From NCBI GenBank assembly GCA_937902315.1, contig CALGUG010000057.1, forward strand, positions 1 to 64,000: DNA of 64,000 nucleotides. Reading direction: 5' to 3'. Position 1 is the stretch's first letter; each line of letters starts with the position of its first letter. The stretch is from an uncultured Chloroflexales bacterium (GTDB taxonomy: Bacteria; Chloroflexota; Chloroflexia; Chloroflexales; Chloroflexaceae). A program made the position numbers and the translations under genes. The notes beneath the pieces are model-generated. The model was given only the letters and a program-made list of their open reading frames with translations, made no database searches and was not told the DNA's origin. This document shows positions 1 through 7,752 of the stretch, one piece after another.

Positions 1-104
1 TGCTGCCCTCCCGCCTCCGGGGACCATTCCCCTAAAAAGTTCGGGATGACTCATGCACAAGTAGTCGAGTTCCGCATCCGCCGCAGGCGGAGGATCGCTC
101 ACAT

Positions 105-204
105 GGGTGGGTGGGATGTTGGTAGCCGAAGGCGGACGCGGTGAGGACCGCATGGAAGATTTGCGACCTCGCCGCCAGAGCGCTGAACGAATCAAGCGGA
201 TGTA
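105..204 (+). repeat. Family A interspersed element (copy 1)
   Basis: Contains the core TAGCCGAAGGCGGACGCG followed by GACCTCGCCGCCAGAG and the end AATCAAGCGGAT. The same module recurs about 16 times in this window, always between genes. It lies just downstream of the RAM-domain gene. The first 100 bases hold no gene that I can see. Confidence 0.8.
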
Positions 205-221
205 GGCAGCCCAGAGAAGTG

Positions 222-247
222 TGCGCCTGTGTTGAAACACAGGCGCA
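222..247 (-). terminator. Hairpin at the end of the RAM-domain gene
   Basis: A 12-bp perfect stem (TGCGCCTGTGTT, loop of 2) lies 12 bases past the stop codon of the minus-strand gene. The following T-richness is weak (CACTTCTCT), so it may be a terminator or an mRNA 3' stabiliser. Confidence 0.6.
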
Positions 248-258
248 TTTCTTGCTTG

Positions 259-537
259 TTAGGAAAGACCGATATCCCAAGCGGCCTTGAGATCTTCGGC
301 CGAGAAGCGTCGGAAGGCCAAGAAGGTGTTGGTGCGGCAGATACCTTCGATTTTGGCGAGCTCGCTGGGTACAACTTCGGCTAGCTGTTCGTATTCGGCT
401 AGGCGGATGATCGCCAGAATGTCGAATTCGCCTGTGACGCTATAGACTTCGGCGACGTGGGGGAGGTTGGCTACTGCTTGGGCGACCTCGGCGATGCGGC
501 CCGGTTCGGTGTGGATCATTACGAATGCAGTTAACAT
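259..537 (-). CDS. Stand-alone Lrp/AsnC ligand-binding (RAM) domain protein
   Basis: A 92-residue protein that is essentially one AsnC/Lrp-type dimerisation and ligand-binding domain: a beta strand at the start (MLTAFVMIHTEPG), a helix, then VYSVTGEFDILAIIR with the conserved G-x-x-D of the family, and a C-terminal segment with CRTNTFLAFRRF. There is no helix-turn-helix, so it cannot be a classical Lrp repressor. Solo RAM proteins are known to bind amino acids and may modulate full-length Lrp proteins; that role is inference here. The ATG is preceded by GAAGGAGACGAAG, an excellent ribosome binding site. Repeated GATAAC half-sites lie upstream. Confidence 0.9.
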   Translation of the reverse strand: MLTAFVMIHTEPGRIAEVAQAVANLPHVAEVYSVTGEFDILAIIRLAEYEQLAEVVPSELAKIEGICRTNTFLAFRRFSAEDLKAAWDIGLS

Positions 538-578
538 CTTCGTCTCCTTCAGTTTATCCGCTTGCTGACTGGGAATCG

Positions 579-627
579 CGATAACAAAAACGATAACTTG
601 CCGTTATCTAGATACCAATATCGTTAG
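579..627. promoter_or_regulatory. Clustered GATAAC half-sites (candidate operator)
   Basis: CGATAAC occurs at 579-585 and 591-597, its inverse GTTATC at 603-608, and a related TATCGTTAG at 619-627. GATAAC-ttgcc-GTTATC is a perfect 6-bp inverted repeat. The cluster sits 40-90 bases before the start of the minus-strand RAM-domain gene and could be a binding site for an autoregulator. Which protein binds is unknown. Confidence 0.4.
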
Positions 628-807
628 CTGAAATTAACGACTTTTTTATTGTCAGATCGAAAAGGCCTGTACTATACTAGCTTCTGCTTATCAGCCAGCC
701 TATGCGCTCGCGCGAGGCTGTTACATCCTACCATAGAGCTTGCCGCCCTGTGTAGGAAAGCAACGCTCGTTGAAACGACTATTCGCTCGGGAAAGGAATG
801 CCTGGCT

Positions 808-1056
808 ATGGTGCTACTCTTCGACACACACAGTGATGTGCGTATCGGCGAAATCACCGAAGAAGAGTTTGCCTTGATGCAAACATGGTTGGAAGCAGAA
901 GGTACTGGCGACGACGATTACTACATCAACCCCGATTCGATTGCACTTCTCGCTTCAAAAGGGGCGCCCTCTCAATTGTTGGCTGTGCTTGAACGCGCTA
1001 TCGCGCTTAACGGCGAGGCTGATGTTCGCGGGGCTACCGACGATGAGGGTGCGTAA
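808..1056 (+). CDS. Small acidic protein of unknown function
   Basis: I do not recognise this 82-residue protein. The frame is open further upstream, but ATG at 808 is chosen because GAAAGGA lies at the right distance before it and the upstream part looks non-protein-like. It begins MVLLFDTHSDVRIGEIT, is acidic throughout (EEEF, EAEGTGDDDYY, DDEGA end), and has helical stretches typical of a small soluble cytoplasmic protein. It has no membrane segment and no cysteine motif. The ADP-ribosylglycohydrolase gene starts 93 bases downstream on the same strand, so the two may be co-transcribed, but this is not evidence for a shared function. Confidence 0.65.
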   Translation: MVLLFDTHSDVRIGEITEEEFALMQTWLEAEGTGDDDYYINPDSIALLASKGAPSQLLAVLERAIALNGEADVRGATDDEGA

Positions 1057-1149
1057 AATCCGATTGTCCTGAGTAGATCTGCTGCTCTGAACACTGCTAT
1101 ACTGGTGTTTAGAGCAGTTTTTTATTCGTTTAGAGCGAGGAAACAAGCC

Positions 1150-2067
1150 ATGATCGATCGTTTAGCCCGTTCGCGCGGCGCTCTGTTGGGTTTGGCGGTT
1201 GGCGATGCGGTCGGAACCACGCTCGAGTTCAAGCCGCCGGGCAGCTTCACGCCCCTGACCGACATGGTTGGCGGCGGCCCCTTCAACTTAGAGCTGGGCG
1301 AATGGACCGATGACACCTCGATGGCGCTCTGTTTGGCCGAAAGCTTGGTCGAGAAACGCGGCTTCAGCGCCCGCGATCAGATGGAGCGTTATGTGCGTTG
1401 GATGGACGATGGCTACTATTCGGTCAAAGGCTACTGCTTCGATATCGGCACCACAACCGCAGCCGCCCTGCACCGTTTCAAGGCCAACGGTAACCCCTAT
1501 GGCGGCGTGGCCGACGGCGCGGGCAACGGCTCGCTGATGCGCTTAGCGCCCATTCCGATCGCCTATGTCAACGATCTGCGGGCCGCGCTGCGCTACGCCG
1601 CCGAAAGCTCGCGCACAACCCACGGCGCGCCCCAAGCCATCGACGCCTGCCGCTATATGACTGCCCTGCTGATCGGCGCGCTGCGCGGCGCATCCAAACA
1701 AGAGCTTTTGCAGCCCTTCTATTCGCCCGAGCCTGGCGTGTGGGAAGAAAACCCGCTCTGCCTCGAGATCGCTGCGATCGCTGCAGGCTCCTTTTTAGAG
1801 AAAGAGCCGCCCGAGATTCGCGGTATGGGCTATGTTGTGCCCTCGTTGGAAGCGGCGCTCTGGGCTTTTGCCCGCAGCAGCGATTATCGAGAGGGCTGTC
1901 TGAAGGCGGTCAACTTGGGCGACGACAGCGATACCACCGGGGCGATCTTCGGCCAGTTGGCGGGCGCTTTCTATGGCGAAGAGGGCATTCCAGCCGATTG
2001 GCGCGCCAAGCTCGCCATGCGCGAACGGATCGAAGAGCTGGCCGAGCAGCTAGCTGCGCTGGGCTAA
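1150..2067 (+). CDS. ADP-ribosylglycohydrolase family protein
   Basis: A 305-residue member of the ARH/DraG family, which removes ADP-ribose from proteins or small molecules using two magnesium ions. Visible motifs are GALLGLAVGDAVGTTLEF near the start, the metal-binding WTDDTSMAL (about residues 48-56), a GNGSLMR motif mid-protein, and VNLGDDSDTTGAIFGQLAGA near the end, which supplies the second metal-binding acidic set. All expected acidic residues are present, so the enzyme should be active. ATG 1150 is preferred over an upstream in-frame start because GAGCGAGGAAACAAGCC precedes it. Its true substrate (for example ADP-ribosyl-arginine, or a nitrogenase-type target) cannot be read from sequence. 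The stop codon is fused to a family A repeat end. Confidence 0.93.
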   Translation: MIDRLARSRGALLGLAVGDAVGTTLEFKPPGSFTPLTDMVGGGPFNLELGEWTDDTSMALCLAESLVEKRGFSARDQMERYVRWMDDGYYSVKGYCFDIGTTTAAALHRFKANGNPYGGVADGAGNGSLMRLAPIPIAYVNDLRAALRYAAESSRTTHGAPQAIDACRYMTALLIGALRGASKQELLQPFYSPEPGVWEENPLCLEIAAIAAGSFLEKEPPEIRGMGYVVPSLEAALWAFARSSDYREGCLKAVNLGDDSDTTGAIFGQLAGAFYGEEGIPADWRAKLAMRERIEELAEQLAALG

Positions 2068-2175
2068 ATCCGCTTGCCTCTCAAGCAGCTAACGTGTATC
2101 GCTTTGGCGGTGAGTTCTCGCGCTCCCATTCCTTCCTCACCGCGTCCGCCTACGGCTATCAGCATCCCACCCACC
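2066..2175 (-). repeat. Family A interspersed element (copy 2, reversed)
   Basis: Begins AAATCCGCTTG directly in the TAA stop codon of the ADP-ribosylglycohydrolase gene (gggcTAAatccg) and contains the inverted core CGCGTCCGCCTACGGCTA followed by TCAGCATCCCACCC. Confidence 0.8.
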
Positions 2176-2220
2176 AAAACTGTACATTACCCACAAATCG
2201 ACATACGGTCAGCGTTATCT

Positions 2221-2266
2221 GCCCTCACCCCCCGGCCCCTCTCCCGCACTGCGGGCGAGGGGGTGA
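2221..2266. repeat. CTCTCCCGC palindromic repeat
   Basis: CCCCTCTCCCGC and GCGGGCGAGGGG form a stem around ACT, embedded in CCTCACCCCCCGGC. A second copy lies at 29278-29325. Such CTCTCCCGC hairpins are common short intergenic repeats in bacteria. Confidence 0.6.
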
Positions 2267-2418
2267 ACGATCGCCTTTTGCTGCCGACACGACTTTTGGG
2301 TAATGCATAGCCCACCAAAATGGGGGCTAGCGTCCGTGATCCCAAGTTCGGCGGGAATTGATACGTTTCCCTTTTCTTTCTGCCGTCTTCTGCGCAGGCA
2401 AGCCTTTACAGCCGATTT

Positions 2419-2530
2419 ATACCAAATCCGTTTAAAGTCTGTGCTCTTGTAAGGCAGAAAACAAAAACGAGGAAAGAGTTGTATGAAATTCCGCGTCACA
2501 GTGCGAAATTTCATGCAAATGGTCAAGAGC
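2419..2530 (+). repeat. Family B hairpin element (copy 1, right end lost)
   Basis: Starts ATACCAAATCCG, continues with the conserved GAGGAAAGAGTTGT and then a 16-bp hairpin at about 2480-2519 (TTGTATGAAATTCCGC with GCGAAATTTCATGCAA). It reaches ATGGTCAAGAGCC but lacks the right terminal repeat. Confidence 0.75.
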
Positions 2531-2550
2531 CGAGGCTGACAGCCTCGGCT
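2528..2550 (-). terminator. Hairpin past the two-amidase gene
   Basis: A perfect 10-bp stem AGCCGAGGCT / AGCCTCGGCT with a 3-base loop lies 15 bases after the stop of the minus-strand gene. The U-run is weak on that strand. Confidence 0.5.
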
Positions 2551-2565
2551 TTCTGTGTGCTGAGC

Positions 2566-4479
2566 TTAGCGCACCTTGAGATTGAGCCAATCGAGGCTGG
2601 TCTCGAAGCGCTCGAGGCGGCTGTGCTCGGGGAACTCGTTCCAAGTGAAGACCGCATCGGCGGGCAGTTGATAGCGCTCGCATAGCTGTTCGATTAGCCA
2701 GGCCAGCGCCTCGCTTTGGCTGCGGTTTTCGCCCCCATCTTCGAGCGTGATGCCGAGGCTGATGCGGTTGATATTTTGGCGACGGCCCTTCCAGGCGCCC
2801 ATGCCGCTATGCCAAGCGGCGTGCTCGTCGCGCACCACTTGCAAAATCTCGCCCTTGGTGTCGATATAGTAGTGGGGCGCATATTCGCTTTCGAGCGCGG
2901 TGATGCTGGCGAGCGCCTCTGCTTTGCTGCGCTTGTCGCCGTGTACCACGATCAGCTGAATGCGCGAGCGCTGGCGGCTGCTGAAGGCGAAGCTTTCGGG
3001 TGTGTATTGCAGCAGCTTGAATGGCGTGCTGGGAGGTTCGAGCACCGCATCCTTGTCGAAGGCTGGCGCGCTCCTAGCGGTCAGACGTGCGCCTGCTTGG
3101 GCAAGCAAGCTGGCTTGCACTGGGCTGGGAATCAGATCGCTCAGGCGGCGTACATCGCTCCAATTCGGCACGATGTTGTAGAGCGTGTCGAGTGCGAAGA
3201 TCTGAATGTTGTAGTCGAGATTGTTGATGCGCACCCGATAGTCGCCCGAGAGCGGCGCGCCGATGTTGTAGTTGCGGGCGGCTTGGTGGAAGGCCCAGGT
3301 TGGTTGGTAGCTCGTTCCGGCGCGGCGGTAGAGCTCGCCCAAAATCGCCTCGCGGATCTGCAGATCGCGCTGGTCGGTGGTGGCGGCCAGCCGACTGAGC
3401 TGCTGGATCGAGTTTGGATCGTTGAGCGGAGCATAGAGCGTGTCGAGCGCGAAGGGCGCTACGCGGTACTGCTGGCCGCCGATCGTAAGCGTTGTGATCG
3501 GCCCGATCGGTGGTCCGAGCCGCGCCGCGAAGGCGTAGTGGTGAAAGACTTCGTTGATGTTGAAGGGCGCGCCGCCCGCCAGGTAGCTGGCTTCGAGCAG
3601 GCCGCGCTCCAATCCGGTCGGCGGAATGCTGCCGCCCATGCTTTCTGACAGCAGCTTGACATCGCCCCAATGCGGCTCCTCGCAGTAGAGCGTATCTTTG
3701 GCGAAGACTTGAAAGCGCCACTCTTTGCCGTCGACAGTGATGCTGTTGGTAGGCGCTAGCGGCACGCCCAGCTTGCGATCGACCGCCACTTGGTGGAAGG
3801 CCCAGTCGCTGTTGTAGCCGTTGGAGCGGCGCGAATAGCTCTCGTTCAGCAGCTCCTCCAAGACCTGCTCGTCGTTTGGGTTGAGCGTGCCGGGTGTTCC
3901 AATCGGCAGATTAGGGGTGGTGTTGGTGCCGTTCATCCAAGCTTCAACTTCGGCCCAGACCCACTCTTTGGTTACGGCCCAGCCCGGACAGCTCTTTTGG
4001 TTGGTGTAGTCACGGTGGAACGATACCAGTCTGCGCGGCGTGATGCCCGTTTTGCGCGAGATGCTGCCGATCACTACTTTGGTCTGCTCCCAGACCGCTC
4101 CCGATGGGCGCACTTTGTCGAAGTCGCCCACCATCTCGAGCCCGATCGAATACCAGAAGACGCCGTTGCTGCGCCCAGAATTGCCCGTTCCAGCGTGGAT
4201 ACCTACTCGATCAAGCGGTGTAAAAAGCCAGATCCCATCTGGTGCTACGTAGATGTGAGGGGCCGATGTCCAGCCTAGGCTTGCGTAATAGCGCTGCATG
4301 CCGCGCATGGAGCTAATGCCATTCCACTGCGCTTGATTCGGTACATAGGTGTGGTGCAGTACAAGGCGAGTGCAACTAGCTGGGAGCGGAAAGGCATTGA
4401 TATAGGCTTGCCACTCTTGGCTTGATAGGCGCTGCCCGATCATTGGTGGCGATCCGCTTGCTGGAAGGTTCTGAGTCAT
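2566..4479 (-). CDS. Protein with two amidase (PGRP-like) domains and three internal repeats
   Basis: A 637-residue protein. Residues about 25-185 form an N-acetylmuramoyl-L-alanine amidase type 2 domain with His42/His43 (LVLHHTY), His95 (GIHAGTG), His155 and Cys164 (SCPG), the expected zinc set for cutting peptidoglycan cross-bridge stems. Residues about 205-450 hold three copies of a roughly 75-residue repeat with pattern WAFHQ...LG.PL...FA.DTLY. Residues about 485-637 are a second, shorter amidase-like domain (VVHGDK, APHYYIDTKGEI, HAAWHSG) that lacks an obvious zinc cysteine and may only bind. There is no clear signal peptide. AGGAG precedes the ATG. The repeats may bind cell-wall polymer; this is inference. 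Confidence 0.85.
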   Translation of the reverse strand: MTQNLPASGSPPMIGQRLSSQEWQAYINAFPLPASCTRLVLHHTYVPNQAQWNGISSMRGMQRYYASLGWTSAPHIYVAPDGIWLFTPLDRVGIHAGTGNSGRSNGVFWYSIGLEMVGDFDKVRPSGAVWEQTKVVIGSISRKTGITPRRLVSFHRDYTNQKSCPGWAVTKEWVWAEVEAWMNGTNTTPNLPIGTPGTLNPNDEQVLEELLNESYSRRSNGYNSDWAFHQVAVDRKLGVPLAPTNSITVDGKEWRFQVFAKDTLYCEEPHWGDVKLLSESMGGSIPPTGLERGLLEASYLAGGAPFNINEVFHHYAFAARLGPPIGPITTLTIGGQQYRVAPFALDTLYAPLNDPNSIQQLSRLAATTDQRDLQIREAILGELYRRAGTSYQPTWAFHQAARNYNIGAPLSGDYRVRINNLDYNIQIFALDTLYNIVPNWSDVRRLSDLIPSPVQASLLAQAGARLTARSAPAFDKDAVLEPPSTPFKLLQYTPESFAFSSRQRSRIQLIVVHGDKRSKAEALASITALESEYAPHYYIDTKGEILQVVRDEHAAWHSGMGAWKGRRQNINRISLGITLEDGGENRSQSEALAWLIEQLCERYQLPADAVFTWNEFPEHSRLERFETSLDWLNLKVR

Positions 4480-4771
4480 AGCTTTCTCCTAGACAAATTG
4501 ATCCCGAACTATCTGTGAAACTGGAATCTGTACTCACGAGCGCAGTAGAAGCTTCTTATGTAGGAACGCTTAGAGAGTAGCTTAATTGCAGGAATGGAAG
4601 CCTTTAAACCGAATTTCTATCAATTGGGTAGCGTTTGGTTGCGATTCGATAATCAAGTGGTAAGTGTAAGAGTTTTTTCATTAAATAGACTTGCATCAAC
4701 TTTTGAGTATGAGATATTATGTGAGTATCAAAATTTAATATACTAACAGTCTCTAGAGAAAGGAAATGCTT

Positions 4772-5131
4772 ATGCTCCGTAGTAGCCAACATGCCATACT
4801 TCGACAAGCACAACGTAACCTTTCGAGCAGCGATATTACCTTTATTCTAGAGAATGGGCGTCGAATTCGCAGTGGAGGTGTATTACACGTCTTTTTAGGC
4901 CGAAAAGATATCCCCTACAATGAATCGCGGAATCTCGAACGGCTTGAAGGCACAGTCTTGGTGATGGATGACTCCTATACAGACCCTGTTCTCATTACAG
5001 TGTATCGTAATCGGCGGGCTTTGAAAAGTATTCGCAGCAAACAGAAGTATTTACGAGCAAGCAAAAGCATCTATCGGCTTGCGAAAAACCGCGACTTGAG
5101 CGAGTCTGCTAGCAGTAAGAGGTCTATGTGA
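4772..5131 (+). CDS. DUF4258-like small protein
   Basis: A 119-residue basic protein whose first half has the DUF4258 pattern: HAILRQAQRNLSSSDITFILENGRRI (histidine, spaced arginines, then a D-I turn and N-G). DUF4258 proteins adopt a RelE/BrnT-like fold and some are toxins, but no antitoxin gene is adjacent, so a toxin role is not supported. The second half is strongly basic (RNRRALKSIRSKQKYLRASKS), suggesting nucleic-acid contact. ATG 4772 is chosen over ATG 4766 because GAAAGGA is at a normal spacing only for 4772. The 290 bases upstream are AT-rich and hold no gene. A strong terminator follows. Confidence 0.7.
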   Translation: MLRSSQHAILRQAQRNLSSSDITFILENGRRIRSGGVLHVFLGRKDIPYNESRNLERLEGTVLVMDDSYTDPVLITVYRNRRALKSIRSKQKYLRASKSIYRLAKNRDLSESASSKRSM

Positions 5132-5156
5132 TAGTGAAGCAATAGCATGCGACGGG

Positions 5157-5184
5157 CAGGGGCGTTATTGCCCCTGTTTTTTTT
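5157..5184 (+). terminator. Intrinsic terminator after the DUF4258-like gene
   Basis: Stem CAGGGGC / GCCCCTG with loop GTTATT is followed by eight T residues, a textbook intrinsic terminator. Confidence 0.9.
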
Positions 5185-5199
5185 GTTCGCCAGCCCGTG

Positions 5200-5205
5200 T
5201 ATAAT
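5200..5205 (+). promoter_or_regulatory. -10 box for the FAD desaturase-like gene
   Basis: TATAAT directly downstream of the terminator. Transcription would start near 5212, which leaves only about 5 bases before ATG 5217 but a normal leader before ATG 5259. No good -35 box is visible. Confidence 0.5.
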
Positions 5206-5258
5206 CGCTGAGAGCCATGGGCTTCGACCTTCGCAATTTGCAATGGAACCCTGATCTT

Positions 5259-6815
5259 ATGACACGTATTATCATTCTTGGTGGTGGAGTTGCGGGCTTA
5301 ACTGCTGCCAATCTGTTAGCTGAGCGCGGCCTCAAGCCTCTCTTGCTGGAGGCCGACCCTGAGTTTATTGGCGGGCGTTTGCGCGGTGGTCCGAGCGTTG
5401 AACTGTCTGATGATCAGGGGAGACTCTGGCGCTTTCCGGGCGAGCACGGCATGCACGGCATCTGGTCGCCATATTACAACCTCAAAGCCCTGCTGAAACA
5501 CCGCTCGATCATGCCCCAGTTTGTGCCTTCCGAAGAAGAGACTTGGATCTTTAGCCGCGCTGGCAAAGTCTACAGCGCCCCGATCGGCAGCGCGATCCGC
5601 AACAGTCCGGTGCCCGCGCCCTTTCACTACCTCTTTCTCCTGACGCGCGGACGCTTTATGCGTATCCTCTCGATCTGGGATTTCCTCTCCTTGCTGCGAG
5701 TCGAAGGCACGCTTTTTTCGGCTATGGCTATCGATCCCTTAGCTGAGGGCAAAGCGCTCGATGGCATGAGCTTGGCCGACTTTACTCAAGGCTGGACGCC
5801 CACGATTCGCAGCCTGTTCGCTGGTCTGGCGCGCAACGCCTTGGCCGCCCACCCCGAGCAGGTGCCCGTGGCGGGTTTCATCGCCTTTTTGCGCTTCTAT
5901 ACGCTCTTGCGGCGCGATGCTTGGATCTTCGACTATATGGCGGGGACGGGCGCGGAGTGCATCTCAGAGCCGCTGGCGGCCAGCGCCCGCGCCGATGGCT
6001 GCGAGATCCGCTTGGGCTGCTGGGTCGAGCGTTTGGAGCGAGAGAATGGCGTTTGGAGGGTCTTTTATCGCGATAAGGATGGGCAGACCCAGCTTGAGGA
6101 GTGCGAGCAGATCGTGATGGCCCTCGATGCGCCCGGAGCAAAGCAGCTCTTGCTCAACAGCCCACCGACCGCCGAAAAAGCCGCTATGCTGCGCTTCCCG
6201 ACCGGTGTACCGACTTTGATTGTGCGGCTCTGGTTTAACAAAAGTCCCAAGACGACCGCCGCTTCTGGCATCTGCACAGGCGATATGCTGGTCGATAACT
6301 TCTTCTGGCTCGAACAGCTTCTGCCCGCCTACCGAGAGTGGCACGCCGCTACGGGCGGCAGCGCGATCGAGACCCACGTTTATGGGCCAGCCGAAGTGCT
6401 CGAACAGAGCGACTCATCGCTGCTGGCCCAGATCGTTCACGATACTTATCGCGCTTACCCCGAACTGCGCAATAGCTTGATCCATAGCGAAGTGCTGCGT
6501 AACGCCGCGACTCACACGCTTTTTACGCCCGGCGATCCCGAACGCGCCCTTTCGGTGCAGACGCCTTGGGAAGGTATGGTCGCTTGCGGTGACTGGGTGA
6601 TGCATCCCAATCCGGCTATGTACCTTGAGCGAGCGACCACCACGGGTATGGTAGCCGCCAATCTTGTGCTCGAAAAGCTCGGCTTAGAGCAGTGGCCGAT
6701 TTTGTCGCACCCCGAGCCGGAACCCTTCGCTGGCAAAGTCGCAGCCTTTCTGACGCGCTTCCGTTTGAAGATGACCGAGCGCCGACGCGCCCAGAAGCAA
6801 ACCCGCGCCAACTAG
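5259..6815 (+). CDS. FAD-dependent oxidoreductase, phytoene desaturase/CrtU-like
   Basis: A protein of 518 residues from ATG 5259. It opens with a Rossmann dinucleotide site (RIIILGGGVAGLTAANLLAERG) followed by an acidic residue at the end of the second strand (LLLEAD) and a GG-R loop (GGRLRGG). The C-terminus has the FAD-binding box of carotenoid desaturases and amine oxidases: VACGDWVMHPNPAMYLERATTTGMVAA. This resembles carotenoid-modifying enzymes such as CrtI/CrtU or hydroxysqualene oxidoreductases, but no other carotenoid gene is nearby, so the substrate is open. The start at 5259 fits the -10 box at 5200; an alternative ATG at 5217 adds 14 residues. The stop overlaps that of the convergent NAD kinase-like gene by four bases (CTAG). 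Confidence 0.8.
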   Translation: MTRIIILGGGVAGLTAANLLAERGLKPLLLEADPEFIGGRLRGGPSVELSDDQGRLWRFPGEHGMHGIWSPYYNLKALLKHRSIMPQFVPSEEETWIFSRAGKVYSAPIGSAIRNSPVPAPFHYLFLLTRGRFMRILSIWDFLSLLRVEGTLFSAMAIDPLAEGKALDGMSLADFTQGWTPTIRSLFAGLARNALAAHPEQVPVAGFIAFLRFYTLLRRDAWIFDYMAGTGAECISEPLAASARADGCEIRLGCWVERLERENGVWRVFYRDKDGQTQLEECEQIVMALDAPGAKQLLLNSPPTAEKAAMLRFPTGVPTLIVRLWFNKSPKTTAASGICTGDMLVDNFFWLEQLLPAYREWHAATGGSAIETHVYGPAEVLEQSDSSLLAQIVHDTYRAYPELRNSLIHSEVLRNAATHTLFTPGDPERALSVQTPWEGMVACGDWVMHPNPAMYLERATTTGMVAANLVLEKLGLEQWPILSHPEPEPFAGKVAAFLTRFRLKMTERRRAQKQTRAN

Positions 6816-7750
6816 CGTACCACCAGTTGGGCTTTGCGTTCGGCCAGACTTATCCGGGCGATCGCGCCCGAGCTGAAGCTCAGGAAATCGCTCTCGATCC
6901 CGTCGCTGAAGATCAGGCCTGCATCGGGCATATGCGAGACGATCGAGAACGACCTGCCCGGCTCGATGCAGCCAAACACCAGCGAGGCATGCGAGCTTTT
7001 GGAGACAAATGGTTCACGCACGCTGTACCAGAGCCGCTCGTCGCTCCAACTTGGCAGCAGATCGCTTGGATGGGGTTGCGGCTGCTCGATATTTGTGAAG
7101 TGGCTTGCCACGCGCCATGCGCCTGTGAGGACCGAGCTAAGCCAGCCCGTGCTGCCCGCCCCGGTCGAGATAATGATCCCGCTCGAGCTTTGACGCTCTG
7201 AAACTTGGTCGATCCGTAGCTCGTAGCGGGCCGATGCATGGCCGCGCGTTCCGATGAAAAGATCGTTGACAGCGTAGAGCTGCTGGCCATCGTTGAGCGT
7301 CGCCTTCGCCATCGAGATCTCGGTGATGCTGGCGCTTTCACGCTCGACCCGCGCGATCTGGCTAGCGAGGTCGCTGGTGCCAAAGGGGATCAGCACGCCG
7401 TCGATGCTGCTCGGATCGGGATTGAGCGCGATGATCGGCTGTCCATCGAGATACTTGGCGGTATTGATCACCAAGCCATCCGGCCCCAGTGTCACCACCA
7501 GATCCTTGGCGCTGAACTGATAGCTCGCCAGCATCGAACGCTCGATAACCTGCTGCTTGAGGGCGCGCGGCAACTGGCTGCGTAGTTGTTTGAGCGCCGT
7601 TTGGTAAACGGTATGCTGCTGCTCGTAGAGCCGGAAATCAACCCCATTTTGTTCGAGGTAGAAGCGGGCTTGGGCCACGCTGTTCAAGCGCTCCACCAAC
7701 TCCTCAAGTGCAGTTTTTTTGGTGACCACCACAATCTTTTCGATCTGCAT
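6812..7750 (-). CDS. NAD kinase-like protein
   Basis: A 312-residue protein of the NAD kinase/diacylglycerol kinase superfamily, which phosphorylates NAD at the 2' position to give NADP. The usual GGDG loop is LGPDG here (about residue 88), keeping the catalytic Asp; the NE motif is ND (VNDLFIG); and the glycine-rich phosphate site is GIIISTGAGSTGW instead of TPTGSTAY. A late SDGIESD fits the NAD kinase C-terminal loop. These changes mark it as a divergent member rather than the housekeeping enzyme. It starts 2 bases after the SPFH gene and so is co-transcribed and probably translationally coupled with it. Confidence 0.75.
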   Translation of the reverse strand: MQIEKIVVVTKKTALEELVERLNSVAQARFYLEQNGVDFRLYEQQHTVYQTALKQLRSQLPRALKQQVIERSMLASYQFSAKDLVVTLGPDGLVINTAKYLDGQPIIALNPDPSSIDGVLIPFGTSDLASQIARVERESASITEISMAKATLNDGQQLYAVNDLFIGTRGHASARYELRIDQVSERQSSSGIIISTGAGSTGWLSSVLTGAWRVASHFTNIEQPQPHPSDLLPSWSDERLWYSVREPFVSKSSHASLVFGCIEPGRSFSIVSHMPDAGLIFSDGIESDFLSFSSGAIARISLAERKAQLVVR

Positions 7751-7752
7751 GG

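Noticed and set aside
2716..3648. Long plus-strand open frame opposite the two-amidase gene
   Set aside because: The minus strand encodes clear domain motifs; the plus frame is a codon-bias shadow with no recognisable protein.
4772..5131. Toxin-antitoxin module at the DUF4258-like gene
   Set aside because: No adjacent antitoxin-sized gene on either side; a terminator follows directly.
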